Numbered from the stretch's first letter, positions 21,190 through 33,513 are shown. The stretch is 64,000 nucleotides of DNA from Aporrectodea caliginosa (GCA_020284085.1 JACEVL010000206.1:522001-586000), one strand, 5' to 3'. Notes: generated by a model from the letters alone, not told the origin. Numbers and translations are program-made.

Positions 21190-21440
21190 AATTTCTTCAC
21201 CTTGTCACCTTGTGCCGTCGATTCGATGAATCCTAGCGACCGTCACAGTCAACCTTCTCCACGTGTTCAGATCTATCGTCGCCTCTCTCAGCTCCGAAAG
21301 CTTCACCTTCATCGTCTCATGTATCTCATCCATCCACCTTCTTCTCGGTCGTCCTCTTTCCCTCCTCCCCGCAATCCAGCATCATCTCCTTTTCCAGTCC
21401 ATCCGCGCGCATCACGTCATTTTTTATACGTAATTGATGT
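21190..21440 (-). pseudogene. LINE reverse-transcriptase C-terminal tail fragment
   Basis: On the minus strand, pieces such as KRTTEKKVDGMRYM and ATIDLNTWRRLTVTVARIHR can be read across frames. They resemble the tail after the reverse transcriptase of RTE/L1-like endonuclease-RT proteins. Frameshifts and stops are present. Family assignment is by eye. Confidence 0.55.
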
Positions 21441-22282
21441 CATAAGACGACGTTAAACTGTGGATAAATAATAATATCCGGCATGTGCATAAGAGCTGCA
21501 ATATGCCAAAAAATAATCCACGGTAGACAATTGGTAAGAGAGCTCTCTTTAGACACCTTTAACATAGTGTTAACCAATGCTATATCAACACAGCGTTTGG
21601 TTGAATTGATAATAATATTTATCTTCCTTTGCTAATGGTCCATTAACTAATACTAGGCGCCACAATTTTATTGTAGCGCTTAATAAAAGAGTCAAAATAA
21701 CAATAATGAAATATCCAGAAAATCCTGATAGAAATTGTTTAGTATAAACGGAATTGTTAAATGTCACTTTAAATCGTCTACATCGCAGCATTAGGCTCTG
21801 CCAGAGCCAGTCCTTGGCCTGACTTCCCGTTAAATGTGCGCAACAAATACATTGTCTTATCAGTCAAGAGGGAACGGATCTTCGTACACAGAAGGCCTGC
21901 AGCCGAATACGCGCGCTCGACCTCATCAGAATTGAGAGGAATAGAGATAAGATAGCTTGGACACACTGCAGCCACTAGCCCCCTACTCTAGCCCTCTCAT
22001 AATTATTATACTGCAATTTCGGTTTTGATAGCAGCACCCAACGAATTTTTACACGGAGCTCCTAGTGAAGGTATTTGTCGTCGGCCAAATTTCGATGGAA
22101 GCGTTCAAGGCAATCTCCATCTATTTTGTTCCTATAGACTGTGTACAGTGAGATTAGTAGATTCAAACCCGGGTTTCAATCGCGTTTAAGTCCGGGTTTT
22201 CGGGTTCCGAAAGCCCGTGGTAATCCGAGTACGTCGGCTACCATAAATCCAGTCATCACTAGTTTTAACTTAGTGTCGTCAA
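21441..22282. repeat. Mosaic repeat, then unassigned sequence
   Basis: ACACC at 21554 precedes TATATCAA by 28 nt. 21600-21740 matches 24985-25070 and 28735-28820 (GCGCCACAATTTTATTGTAG, CGCTTAATAAAAG). 21775-22270 is not recognised. Confidence 0.45.
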
Positions 22283-22370
22283 CATCATCATGATCATCAT
22301 CCATCATGATCATGATCATGATCATGATCATGATCATGATCATGATCATCATCATCATCATCATCGTCGT

Positions 22371-22414
<44 letters not shown>

Positions 22415-22512
22415 TCATCATCATCATCATCATCATAATCATCATCATCATCACCATCGTCGTCGTCGTCGTCGTCGTCACCACCACAACCACCATCATC
22501 ATCATCGCATCT
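22283..22512. repeat. Compound microsatellite (ATGATC)n-(ATC)n-(GTC)n
   Basis: Begins with about nine ATGATC units, which are self-complementary (TGATCA), and passes into ATC, GTC and mixed GTCATC runs. His/Asp/Met-rich frames across it on both strands are artefacts. Confidence 0.95.
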
Positions 22513-22717
22513 GTCATTACATAACCTGTCTCCGACTATTTACTGATAATCATCATGCGCCCGCACAGCATCTCGGTTGTCGGTTGTCAATTTTTACATG
22601 ACAACGATGGATTCGAGTGCAAAATGTGATTTATTATTATTATGCTTCCTGTTCATAATTAAGATGAGTCTAATTCTCTTTTGTATGTTGCTGCTGCTAT
22701 CTGTGGTTATTAGCCCC

Positions 22718-22718
<1 letters not shown>

Positions 22719-22807
<89 letters not shown>

Positions 22808-22833
22808 TATTATCATTATTATTATTATTATTT
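22719..22833. repeat. (TTA)n array, left flank of truncated LINE-gamma
   Basis: About 38 TTA units with two substitutions near the right end. On the minus strand this is an (AAT)n run following the 3' end of the LINE-gamma fragment. Confidence 0.95.
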
Positions 22834-23490
<657 letters not shown>

Positions 23491-23519
23491 CATCATCATG
23501 ATTTGTTATTAATGTTATT

Positions 23520-23705
23520 TTATGAATTGTTATGATCGGCTATCCTATGACGAAACACCAATCTATGGCGCTGAGCAATTGTGACTGAAGGACTTGCTCA
23601 AGGTCCCTACAAAGTAACTTTTTCAGTTAGGAGGCTCGAACCCATAGCCTCCAAGTTACAAGGCGAGTGGTCCAACCAATCGGCTGCTGTATCGCATGCC
23701 TATAA
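23520..23705 (-). mobile_element. tRNA-derived SINE with CORE-like centre
   Basis: In reverse complement: GCAGCCGATTGGTTGGACCA, CTCGCCTTGTAACTTGG, B-box-like GGGTTCGAGCC, then GGGACCTTGAGCAAGTCCTT and CAATTGCTCAGCGCC. The middle resembles the CORE block of MIR-type SINEs and is shared with unit A of the dimeric SINE, although the heads differ. Partial copies are at 6003-6120, 45380-45430, 46795-46870 and 49400-49560. Confidence 0.65.
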
Positions 23706-24226
23706 ATAGTAGCAGTGTTTGACGATATTTTATTACGTCCAGGGCCACTGATATGGATCTTACCTTGTCTGGAAATTATATGCACCTAGGGTTGTCTAAG
23801 TATTGTGTTAAATTGGTTTGGTTAATTGCTGTTAAACGACGCGGTGTCATAACAAACATGATTAGCGTTGCCCTCCTCCTTTCTCCAGCCTTGGAACTGG
23901 CACTGCTACAGTTAGGGCAGTTACGGAGTTTAAATTTATAAAATGCCTAAGAACACTAGTCTTGTGCGAAATTCATCAGTGACAACTATTTTGGAAGTCA
24001 AGTTATTACGTTTTTAAAGCCTGTCTTTATGTAGACGTGTTTGACAGCTGTTGAAGGTGTCTAAGGTGAGCGTGCTAACCAATCAGCTTTCAAGTCACAA
24101 TTCTGGTTCGAATTTGCTTACCGTATTCTTTGCCAACAGTAGAGAATTTGTTTTCATATGGGCGCGTCTTTTACCAAAGTAACAATCTGTTACTCAGATT
24201 ACGGTGCAATCTGGAAAGTAAGCGTA
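23706..24226. repeat. Mosaic repeats
   Basis: 23740-23935 parallels 3950-4105, including the ~80-bp module on the minus sense. 24045-24215 (GAAGGTGTCTAAGGTGAGCG, GGTTCGAATTTGC) parallels 5040-5210 and 45555-45720. No gene is visible. Confidence 0.6.
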
Positions 24227-24390
24227 AAGTAAGTAAGAATATTCTTTATTTGACTACCAGCAAACTCACGGTCGCTTACAGAAGCAATAAATAATACAAA
24301 CATAATTATATGCAAAGTTATAATATCAAAGAGACGTTGAACGTGAAGTACATGGGCGACCCAAAACACGTAGCGCGAACATTGATTGTC
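24227..24390 (-). mobile_element. LINE-alpha 3' fragment with internal deletion
   Basis: Matches the 3' end of LINE-alpha from its (TTAC)n tail through the stop region (compare 6221-6310), then jumps to sequence corresponding to 6640-6705 (CAAAGAGACGTTGAACGTG). About 330 bp of coding sequence is missing, and the copy stops after GATTGTC. Confidence 0.8.
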
Positions 24391-24409
24391 ATTAAATCCG
24401 CTGTCCTCA

Positions 24410-24530
24410 AAATAATAATAATTATAATATCTTTTCTTTAATAAGCGCCTGACAAACGCACTGCGCTGTACATTTACATGTTATGCAATTGAAACAATCT
24501 TAACTAGTTAACTACTAACAGAACAGACAG
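24410..24530 (-). mobile_element. LINE 3' stub with (AAT)n tail
   Basis: The reverse complement of 37206-37312: GCGCAGTGCGTTTGTCAGGC, GCTTATTAAAGAAAAGATAT, then ATTATT units. It is a short retroposed 3' end; the parent element is not in the window. Confidence 0.6.
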
Positions 24531-27500
24531 CCTGCAATACACGGCGCTAATAGCAGCCTACAAAGCATATCCGCCCAACGGGGGCTCGGACACGGTACCT
24601 CTCGCTCTCTGTGCCAGATGTTATCCAATGCGCTATCGGGCCCCCATGTCAAGGGTGTTTTGGTTCACCCATTGACTAGTCAAGAACCTAGAGTAGAAAA
24701 TGAGCTAAATAACACCAGCTGAAATTTACGGTTAGACAGTATATTGCAGGTCAACAAAGAGTCCAAGTCACCCTTGGTGTCTTCTATTAAAACACGGTAA
24801 CCGATTGGTCAGAGCGTTCTCTTTAGACACCTTTAACATATCGTTAACCAATTTCATATTATAAGCTTGAGACACAGCAGTGCCAGTCCCAAGCTTGAAT
24901 AAAGGAGGAGGGTGACGCTAATGGTCTTTGTTACCACACAGTGGTCGCTGAACAGTAAACAAGCAAGCAGGCCTAAGGCTGCTGCATTAATCATTACTCA
25001 GCGCCACAATTTGATTGTAGCGCTTAGTAAAAGAGTAAAATTAACAATAATAATAAAATATTCGGACATTTTACTTTCGGTGTTTCATCTGCATTTCTCG
25101 TCAAGGCCTAAAGTAAGGAATGAGCTAAATGATATCGCCTCAAACGACGGTAATATATCGTTAGACGATATACTGCAATGAGATTACAAGACAACCTTGA
25201 TGTCTGTTATAATGTTAACTAGTGTAAGTAGATAAATGAATGAGTGAGTTTGCTTTGTGTGGGTTTGGGTGGTGTTTGACTACTTGTGTATGGCGGGTGC
25301 TTCGTTGGCGAGTGAATCCTGGCTCTCTGTCATTGTCAGGTGACGGCACATCATCATCATGGAGACGGGCCTCGTGCGTAGCCAAATGTTGCATTAGAGC
25401 CTGAATTCTAAACTACTATAATACTGAATTGTTGTATTGTCAAATTATGAATATAATTGGCTCTCATTATATTGTGTTTGTGCAATTTTGTCTACTGCTT
25501 GGCATGCATTGTTGTTTGTCAAGTAAAGGTGTTTTTCTTGGACTAATTAAGGTTACTTTCAGCGTATTTACTTAGGCCTACTTCTTTACTTACCTATGCC
25601 ACAGCGTCGTTAAAATTTACTAACCAAGCTAAGGAACTTATCTTGGTGAAGGCTTATCTGGACTATTGACGACAACGGCCCTTGATGTCACAAGATGTCG
25701 TTAAACTGCTCGATTTAATCCCATGACTAGTTTAGTGTACCCCTACGAATCAGGTGAGGTGAGATCGACATAAACGACCGAGGCTAAGCACTGGCAAATA
25801 AAATGCTGCCATTAAACACCTTTATAACGTTGCCCACCTACTCTATTTTATAAGATCTGCTTTCTGATATCAGTCTGAGCGATAGAGGATAAAATTAGTT
25901 CGAATTGTTTTGACGTTTCTAAGAGGAAAGCGAGTTTTTGGAAGCATTTCAAGATTGTTTCCACCAAAAACGGTCATTAGCCTTTGAGGGTACAAACTCA
26001 ATATCAAAAATAGAGAGCAAAAGAGCATTTTATGATCAACAATTGAGCCTTTCTGCTAAAGAGAAAAGGAAAAAGCCAAATGGCCATGTCAATGACAGAT
26101 ATATGCGTATTAAATATAAGTCTATATGTTTTAATCAAAGCTCGAAACCAATCAATCATCTGCCTAGATCGAAACTCGGAAACACCGATTAAAAAAATAA
26201 GAACAAAATCGCAAGCAGTCGGTAGCCTAGCGATTGGTTTCGACTCGAGGGCTTAACTACTTCGGTAGTGGAAGGTGCGGTTAGGTTGACTAGGTAGGGG
26301 CCTAATTTATTCTGAAGTTTCCTGTCTATAATGACATCTTATGGATGCCTGCAGGGCTGTGATTTTGAAATTACCTTCCGTTTGTTCGAAATTGAGTTAT
26401 CGATTAAAACAGACGAAGATGTATATATATATGGCCTGAAACAAGCGATATAAAGGTGTCTAGAATGGCTCACAAAAATTCTTGTATGCGGTGTTTAGAG
26501 AAATCCTATGGCGGAAAAGTTTAGATGTCGACCTTACCTTACTTACAACTATTAAGTTTAATTTCTCCAAACGTGATGTTTGAGGGTCATTTCTCGTTCA
26601 GTTTCGCCCAATGCCGCACTACGTTTGTTCGGAGCGCTCCTGAACGGTTCAACTCCTCCACAGGCGCTTTACAAATGCTTAAATGCAATACAATACAATG
26701 AATTTGTTTGTAGTAGATTAAGTACTGCAGTGTCCATTATGTAGGTCTACCATTAGGGCGCATTGAGCATCTTGAGCGCGCAAGCATTTCAGCGAGGCCA
26801 AATAAATTTTATTGCACCATGAATGACATTCCTCTGCCCTCATCCGCCCATACCTTTGGCCTAGGAGAGCAGAATCCAAATTTTACACATTGTTAATAAG
26901 CGTAACTTGTAGGTAATTAGGCCTACAGTGTTATTGTTTAGCTACTTTTGTCATATGTGTGCTTCGACTGAAACATGCAACTTTAGCAGTAGTTTCCGTT
27001 TAGCGACGCTGTTCAAAACAAAGATGTCGCCCTCCATCTTTTTACGGGTTGGTACTGGCATCACCTGAAAACAGAAGTGGTGGATAGGGACTCATTCAAT
27101 AGCTGCAGCATTAAAAGACATCTATCTGATCGATGCCAGGCTGTTGACTTCGACTTTATCATACCCATGTTACATACAAGGAGGCTATCAATTGGTTGCT
27201 TAGCTGATGTTTAATTGCACTGTGTCATAACAAAGATGATTAGACTCGCCTCCTCCCATTTCCAGGCTTGGGACTGGCATTACCACTGTTTGGATAGTGG
27301 ATGACTTAAAGTTTTACAGTTATTTAAAGATATTCACGAGTGGATATCCTAAATGTGTCCCTTCACTAAGTACTCAACTAATCTCTACCAAACTATTTTA
27401 ATATTTGTTTACTTCAGAAATGCTGTATTCATGGAGTCTAACCGAAATGTGAAACAATAAAATTATAAACCTAGCGCCTTAACGAAACGAAGATATAATT

Positions 27501-27635
27501 ATAAATAGCGTCAGTGGCAAGCGAATTAAAGGTGTCTAGAAGAGCTCATAAAAATTGAAGTAAGCATCGTTTCGAGTAGTTCTTCCAAATGTGTTCCGAT
27601 GAACCCTATGTTTCTTTTAACGAATCAGATAAGCT
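24531..27635. repeat. Mosaic repeats without genes
   Basis: Contains ACACC near 24826 and 25817, ~80-bp modules at 24880-24960 (+), 27000-27090 (-) and 27210-27310 (-), and a stem-loop near 25670 (GACGAC/GATGTC, one mismatch). 25600-26190 parallels 17540-18120. 26445-26800 is the GATTTAAAGGTGTCTAG segment. A LINE 3' stub with a (CAATA)n tail is at 26625-26700. 25200-25590 shows nothing recognisable. Confidence 0.5.
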
Positions 27636-27639
27636 TTGT

Positions 27640-27835
27640 TTGAATTTCATTTATTCATTACGAAGATTTATATAGCGCCCCTTCAGGGTTACTAGTCAGG
27701 AGCGCTCCAGACTCCAGCACGGTTGAAAAGGACAGTTTTGAGGCAAGAATAGAAATATTCAGAGTGGATTCTGGGATGCAAGTGCAGTGCTAAAGGGAGC
27801 CCATTCCAGGGCGAAGAGCCAACCATTGAATGTGT
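27640..27835 (-). mobile_element. L2-type LINE 3' end
   Basis: The minus strand reads WNGLPLALHLHPRIHS-like sequence and KTVLFNRAGVW, with terminal stem AGCGCTCCT/AGGGGCGCT and ATATAAATCTTCGTAATGAA. Copy 34925-35125 is a close paralogue in the same orientation within the same mosaic context, so both were carried along by duplication of a larger unit. Confidence 0.65.
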
Positions 27836-29495
27836 TGGTACATTTTAAATAAGATTCTCAAGTGAAGACAAGGGTTCCACAGGAAATTTACTAACAGCAT
27901 TTTCTAATCAAATATTTCTGGTTTGAACTGTAAGCTATATATACCTTGATCACTGTTTAAAAACATTACACCAGAATTTGTTTTGTTTAGGTCAGGGTTC
28001 AATGAAGAAAAATTAAGTTTGAAAGAGTTACGAATTCAAATCAGATTGCGAAGCACGGGCTTAGAGATACTTTGTGGCTGCTAAGATTCTGAGGTCGACC
28101 TGATCTTACTGAAAAATTATAATTTTAGTTTCTCCAAACGAGATTGATGGATGTGGGTCATTTCCAGTTCACTGTCACCCAATGCCGCACTTGCCCTTGT
28201 TCGTGCGTTTGTTTGAGCGTTGACTGACGTCGTAATCGAGAAATCGACGTCATCATCGACGTTTATTGCGTGGACACGTTATGTTAATGAGTTCTGCTGA
28301 CGTCATGCAAGCTTCTTTTCACAGTACAACTTCACCTGTGATAGGCTACACAAAAGTAAACATCGATATCTATATTTAGAATGCCTAGCTTGGGGTTCAA
28401 GGTCGCTTAGCGATAGTGACTTATCGGCGACCTGAAGGAAACTTACGTCATATCGCTTATAATATATCTCATTGGGTTCACCCATTGCCAGGTCAAGGGC
28501 TAAAGTAGAAAATGAGCTAAATAATACCGCATGAAATTGACGGTAAGATATCGTTACACCGTATACTAGAGGCTAATCGAGATTGCAAGTTGTTCGCTAG
28601 GAGTCCTTTATTACGAAACACGGTTGAAAATCTTTCAGAGCGTTCTCTTTAGACACCTTTAAAACATTGTTGTCAAATGCTACATAAGCATGAGACCCAG
28701 CCTTTTATTCAATTTCTTCTTTAAAACAGATGGTCCATTAACTAATTTTATTACTCAGCGCCAGAATTTTATTGTCGCGCTTAATAAAAGTGTGTAAGAT
28801 AACAATAATAAATTATTGAGACACTTTTCTTTCGCTGTTTCATTTTCATTTCTCGTCGAAGTAAAAAATGAGCTAAATGATGTCGCATGAAATGACGATA
28901 GTATATTGTTATGCAGTATATTGAAGGTCAATGAGATTCCAAGACACGCTAGATGTCTGTTATAATGTTAACTAGTGTATGTAGATAAATGAATGAGTGC
29001 GTGTGCGTGGGTGGATTTGGGCGGGGTTTGACTGCTTGACTGTAGTGGTTACTTTGGGTGGCGAGTGAGTGAGTAAGTATATATGTAAAAGTAAAGAAGT
29101 AAGTAAGTAAGTTGAAAGTAAACTTTATTAGTGCGAGACAAAGACCTGCAATTGACAAACATTAATGTATGCACATCAGTAGGCAAATTTGAGCCGCCAC
29201 TTACATCAACCAATTCCTGCAACAACCAACGTGCCAGACTGTTATCATTACACTAGACCCTCTCCCCCATCACCCAAACGAAAGATGTTTTTCTGTAACG
29301 ACCGTATGGCCAACCATGTTCACTATAAGTTTAACTTATTATGGTACAGTGGTTACCAATCTTCAGTCAACGCCATCCGGTCTTAATTTAATTAAGTTTT
29401 TTCTACTTAGTTCTCTATTAATTTCGTAATGACAAGCCACCTCCCTTTTATTCAGCCGCTAAGTTGCAACTGTTTCTATACTACACTGGTAGTCG
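27836..29495. repeat. Mosaic repeats and a LINE-alpha-like tail
   Basis: 27880-28200 parallels 35160-35500. CTAAAGTAGAAAATGAGC near 28500 is an empty-site paralogue of the dimeric SINE insertion at 45.8 kb. The 28654 ACACC box has TACATAAG 28 nt on. 29086-29160 begins with GTAA repeats and CTTTATTAGTGCGAG, a LINE tail in minus orientation. No gene is supported. Confidence 0.5.
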
Positions 29496-29965
29496 CAGGG
29501 TTAAACGTGGGGACTTCAATTATAGACAGTCAAGTTAAACGTGGGGACTTCAATTATAGACAGTCAAGTTAAACGTGGGGACTTCATTTATAGACAGTCA
29601 AGTTAAACGTGGGGAATTCATTTATAGACAGTCGAGTTAAACGTGGGGACTTCAATTATAGACAGTCAAGTTAAACGTGGGGACTTCAATTATAGACAGT
29701 CAAGTTAAACGTGGGGACTTCAATTATAGACAGTCAAGTTAAACGTGGGGACTTCATTTATAGACAGTCAAGTTAAACGTGGGGACTTCAATTATAGACA
29801 CAAGTTAAACGTGGGGACTTCAATTATAGACAGTCAAGTTAAACGTGGGGACTTCAATTATAGACAGTCAAGTTAAACGTGGGGACTTCAATTATAGACA
29901 GTCAAGTTAAACGTGGGGACTTCATATATAGACAGACAAGTTAAACGTGGGGACTTCAATTATAG
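29496..29965. repeat. 34-bp minisatellite, 14 copies
   Basis: Unit AGTTAAACGTGGGGACTTCA then ATTATAGACAGTCA, repeated 14 times with few substitutions (TTTATAG for TTATAG; one unit lacks AGT). There are no unique spacers, so it is not CRISPR-like. A single unit occurs at the equivalent place of the paralogous repeat at 10609-10640. Confidence 0.95.
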
Positions 29966-30869
29966 TCGCCAAGGTAGAAAAATTTCAACAGATTTCTTAG
30001 CTAACTGAGATTAAGACCAGTACAATATACTCCAAGGACTTCTATAGCGCCGATGTCATCATGCACCAATGAAATCAAGTAAAACTGTAGTCGAACATCC
30101 TCTTTTTTATCGACGCCAGCGTCCTTTGATGCCATAAAATGTCGCTAAGCGTTGGTCAATAAAATGCTCTTTTAGACACCTTTAGAAAGTTTTTACTCGA
30201 CCGTATAAAGAATAGTTGCACTTGTTCAGCAGCCGGTAATTATCTCGATGATTTTTGCTTCTGTAAGAACCGATTGTATTGTTTATGGGCTGCAATATGC
30301 CAGAAAAGCCACTGTTCGTATTCAACCAGTGCCAGTCCAAAGACAGGAAAAAGGTGAAGGACGCGAATCATCTATGTCTTGACACAGTGTCGTTAAACAG
30401 CAACTAACCAACTATAACTAATATTCCAAATATAATTTCTGTCGGCGTCAACGGCCTTTCATGCTATAAGACGCCAATAATCTCTGAATTCCTATAACCA
30501 GTTACAACTCCGCCACTGCCTGTACTCTGGTTGGGCCAGTCCCAATCTATCAATGTATGTGTCCCATTCGGGTTTATTGGACTGCTTGAGAGCGTGATGC
30601 GTGCAGCTAAGCTTGTTGGTTGTGTTTCAAAATTTGACCATGTTTCGCATTATGTAAATGTATAATGTGACTTTCTCCATTGCCGGTCTATTTTCCAGCG
30701 CATTGAATTTAGTACATCAGTCTGCGTCTGCCTGTGCCAGCTAGAAAACTCCCTATTTCGTGGACAATTAGGCTCACCTAATACATTAACGCGACTCACA
30801 TGTAAACCTAAATGCAGCCAGCAATATTATTGATGTTAAAAAGGATATACTTACTTAATTACCTACTTT
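29966..30869. repeat. Mosaic repeats
   Basis: Parallels 11283-11690 and then carries a ~80-bp module at 30322-30410, a stem-loop at 30444-30475, and text parallel to 32800-33040 (ATTAGGCTCACCTAATACAT). No coding region is seen. Confidence 0.55.
30444..30475 (+). ncRNA. Stem-loop variant GGCGTC/GACGCC
   Basis: GGCGTC (30444-30449), 20-nt loop starting AACGGCC, GACGCC (30470-30475): six Watson-Crick pairs, with both pair 2 (G-C) and pair 4 (G-C) changed relative to the common GACGTC/GATGTC form. The GTTAAAC that usually follows is degraded to AATAATC. Confidence 0.5.
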
Positions 30870-31110
30870 TTACCTCACTTGGTAGCCATAAGCGTCTCCG
30901 ATGTGAACTTCTTGTTCCCTTTGCGTTCACTTCGAGGATGCAACCACGTAGAATATCATTCCTTCAGATCTTCAGTGTTCTTTGAAGTAGGTACTCTGCA
31001 TACAACTTTTTGGAAGCATCGGACAACTGCTTTTTATCGCCGCAGTTGGGCTGCGAGCGCCACTGATTTGGTATCTTTGATGGAAGCTACGTGAATTATT
31101 CAGAAATTGT
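30870..31110 (+). mobile_element. LINE 3' end fragment
   Basis: Reads like a LINE C-terminus (ELLVPFAFTSR-type text after one shift) and parallels 33055-33300. The end has AGCGCCACTGATTTGG and a decayed GGAAGCTACGTGAATTATT. It is 5'-truncated and frameshifted. Confidence 0.5.
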
Positions 31111-31126
31111 TAAGGTAGCTGTTGCT

Positions 31127-31165
31127 GTTTAACGACGCTGTAACAACACAAAGATGATAAGCGTC
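31127..31165 (-). ncRNA. GTTAAAC stem-loop, variant GACGCT/AGCGTC
   Basis: On the minus strand GACGCT, 20-nt loop, AGCGTC, then GTTAAAC; six Watson-Crick pairs. Pair 4 is G-C here, G-U in most copies of this module and A-U at 48835-48873. Confidence 0.5.
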
Positions 31166-31950
31166 GCCCTCCTTCCTCGTCCAGGTGTCGGACTGGCACT
31201 TCCGGAATACGGCTGTGATGTAGTAATGTATGTATTAGTTTCAAGTATTCAATGAGATCTTATGATTTCCAGGTCGTTAATAGTTACATGGCATCTTCGG
31301 TTTTTGCAGTGTAAGATAATCCAAAACGCGGTTGGCAATTATAAGTAGACCGGTTGGCGATCATTTTAAAGGTGTCTGAGGAACCGCTGCATTGCCCAGT
31401 GTTGACAGTGCATTATTATCAATGGTTGGAGGGACCACTTACGCCGACTTTACCTCGCCTAGGACATCCGTCAGTACGTGCTCGAGAGGGCCAGTCCGAA
31501 GTCAGGATACAGAAGGAGGGCGACACCAATCAGATTGGCAATTACATAGCGTCGATAAAATTTACTAAACAAGCTAACGAACTTATGTTGGTTAAGGCTT
31601 TTTAGGACTATAACATTGACCTCAACGGCGTTTGATTTGTTGTTGTGTTTCCTTTTTAACGACTAGCTGTGTGGTAACAGAGACCATTAGCGTCGCCCTC
31701 CTCCTTTATCCAGGCTTGGGACTGGCACTGTCAGAAAGCGAACAGTGGCGGTGTTAACGGCGTTTGATATCATAAGATATCATAAGATATCGTTAGATTT
31801 AATCCTTTTACCGGTGTTGTGTGCACTCCTATCAATCAGATGAGGCGAGGAAGACATAAACGACCCTGGCAGGCGTAGACGTCGTTCAGCACCGGCAAAT
31901 AGAATGCTGTCATTAAACACCTTTATAACGTTGGCTACCTACTCTATTTT
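31127..31950. repeat. Composite mosaic repeat, well-preserved instance
   Basis: In order: ~80-bp module (-) with stem-loop 31127-31165; TCATTTTAAAGGTGTCTGAG; one 19-bp VNTR-type unit (TTATTATCAATGGTTGGAGG); ~80-bp module (+) at 31490-31560; a second (-) module at 31655-31750; a decayed stem-loop near 31765; then AAACACCTTTATAACG near 31916. The same order is seen at 33520-34170, 36826-37440, 51720-52750 and 60717-61560. Confidence 0.65.
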
Positions 31951-32059
31951 ATTAGATCAGCTTTATCGGCGGCAGTAATTGATCCAAATGTAGCAGTAAA
32001 GTTCAAGAGTTAAGCTATTGATTTACACATTATCGATTGTTTGCTAAAATGGACCTACA

Positions 32060-32122
32060 AATTATAGATTAAGCTAAACGAAGAACTATAATATATTTCT
32101 TCGTTTAGCTTAATCTATAATT
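32060..32122. repeat. 63-nt hairpin, 26-bp perfect arms
   Basis: Bases 32060-32085 are the exact reverse complement of 32097-32122, separated by 11 nt. It is AT-rich (AATTATAGATTAAGCTAAAC), an inverted duplication of local repeat sequence. Confidence 0.9.
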
Positions 32123-32142
32123 AATAGACAATATTATATATA

Positions 32143-32146
32143 AGCA

Positions 32147-32181
<35 letters not shown>

Positions 32182-32297
32182 CGCTTGCACTAATTATATA
32201 TATATATGGATGGATGGATCCACAGTTTAACGGCAGCTTATGACAACATAGGCCGTTTCCGCCGACAAAGATTTTTTTTTGGCATATTACAGCTCTG

Positions 32298-32340
<43 letters not shown>

Positions 32341-32419
32341 CCACAGTTTAACGGCAGCTTATGACAACATGGGCCGTTGCCGCCGACAAAGATTAGTTTT
32401 TGGCATATTACAGCTCTTT

Positions 32420-32455
<36 letters not shown>
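32143..32455. repeat. (AT)n arrays and two copies of a GGCGGC stem-loop repeat
   Basis: (AT)n runs at about 32152-32180, 32299-32335 and 32420-32450 separate two ~85-bp copies starting GATCCACAGTTTAACGGCAG (32217 and 32338). The second holds a minus-strand stem-loop at 32346-32384 (GGCGGC/GCTGCC). A third copy lies at 63660-63740. Ile/Tyr-rich frames across the (AT)n are artefacts. Confidence 0.8.
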
Positions 32456-32457
<2 letters not shown>

Positions 32458-33054
32458 AGGAATATTATTGCTTCACGAACAAGCGATTTAAGGGTATCTA
32501 GAAGTGCTCACACAAACTGTTACAATCAGCTTTTTAGAGACATCTTGTGGTTGCCAATGTTTGACGTCGACCTTACCTTACTTACAAATTCTAATTTTAG
32601 ATGTGAGTCATTTCCTGTTCACTTTCATCCATTGCCGCACTTAGCCTTTTTCATGCGCTTCCTTGTAGGAGGATTGACTACTGCAATGCCATCTATGTTG
32701 TCTCCCATTGGGGCGCATTTGACGACTTGAGCGCGTAATTAGTGCAGCTGCCAGGCATTGTATTGTATTGTATTGTACAATACAATTCAGGCATGTCGGT
32801 TATGTTTCGAAATGTTGACCATGTCTCGCATTATATATGTGACGTTCTCCATGATTGCCAACCTATTTTCAAACGCAATGAATTAAAGACATCAGTCTGG
32901 GTGGTGCTGTGGTAGCTAGTGAATTCCACTTTTTATGGACAATATTAGGCTCATCTAATGCATAAAAGCAATTCACATGTAAACCAAAATGCGGTTAGCA
33001 ATTGGTTTAATAAAGGTTATACTTACTTAATCACCTAATTTATTAACGGGAGGA
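32456..33054. repeat. Mosaic repeats
   Basis: 32490-32750 is the GATTTAAGGGTATCTAGAAG segment followed by the CATTGCCGCAC and GATTGACTACTGCAATGCC blocks. A (TTGTA)n fragment, with its inverted copy, sits at 32758-32790. 32800-33050 parallels 30640-30870. No gene is supported. Confidence 0.5.
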
Positions 33055-33300
33055 CTCCGGATCTGGCTGTCCGGGGCCATCTTCGTTCTGCGTCTCGAGG
33101 TGAACTTGTTGTTCCCTTTGCGTGCACTTCGAAGATAAAACAACGTGGAATAACATTCCTTCAGATCTTCAGTAGGCTTATTTTTAAATAGGGACTCCGC
33201 ATACACCTATTGGAAGCATCGGACAACTGCTTCTTCGTCGCCGGAGTGGGCTGCTAGTGCCACTAATTTGGTATAATTGAGAGGCGCTACATAAATTATT
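33055..33300 (+). mobile_element. LINE 3' end fragment
   Basis: Reads GELVVPFACTSK-like sequence, then GGCGCTACATAAATTATTCA at its end. Parallel copy at 30870-31110. 5'-truncated. Confidence 0.55.
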
Positions 33301-33304
33301 CAGA

Positions 33305-33513
33305 TGCTGTTTATCGTATCGTATCGTATTTAAGTATTTGTAAAGCGCCTCTCGTAGGGTGAACCGTTCAGAAGCGCTCCCAGTGTGCTAAGCCCCGCGA
33401 AAATAAACAGGTTTTGAGAAAAGCGAAGGAAGAAGAGAGACTGCCAGAGAGAATTTCAGAGCGAACAGAAGGAGAAAGAGCATTCCAAAGAGAGGGACCA
33501 ATTGAAGCAAAGG
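33305..33513 (-). mobile_element. LINE 3' end, (ATACG)n tail
   Basis: Close to identical, in reverse complement, to 11060-11274, encoding the same C-terminus with few substitutions. The tail is CGTATCGTATCGTAT on the plus strand. The high similarity indicates recent retroposition of this family. Confidence 0.8.

Noticed and set aside
22176..22601. His/Asp-rich and Met/Thr-rich frames
   Set aside because: Translations of the ATC/GTC compound microsatellite on both strands.
29496..29965. CRISPR-like direct repeats
   Set aside because: The units abut with no unique spacers, and the context is a eukaryotic repeat; it is a minisatellite.
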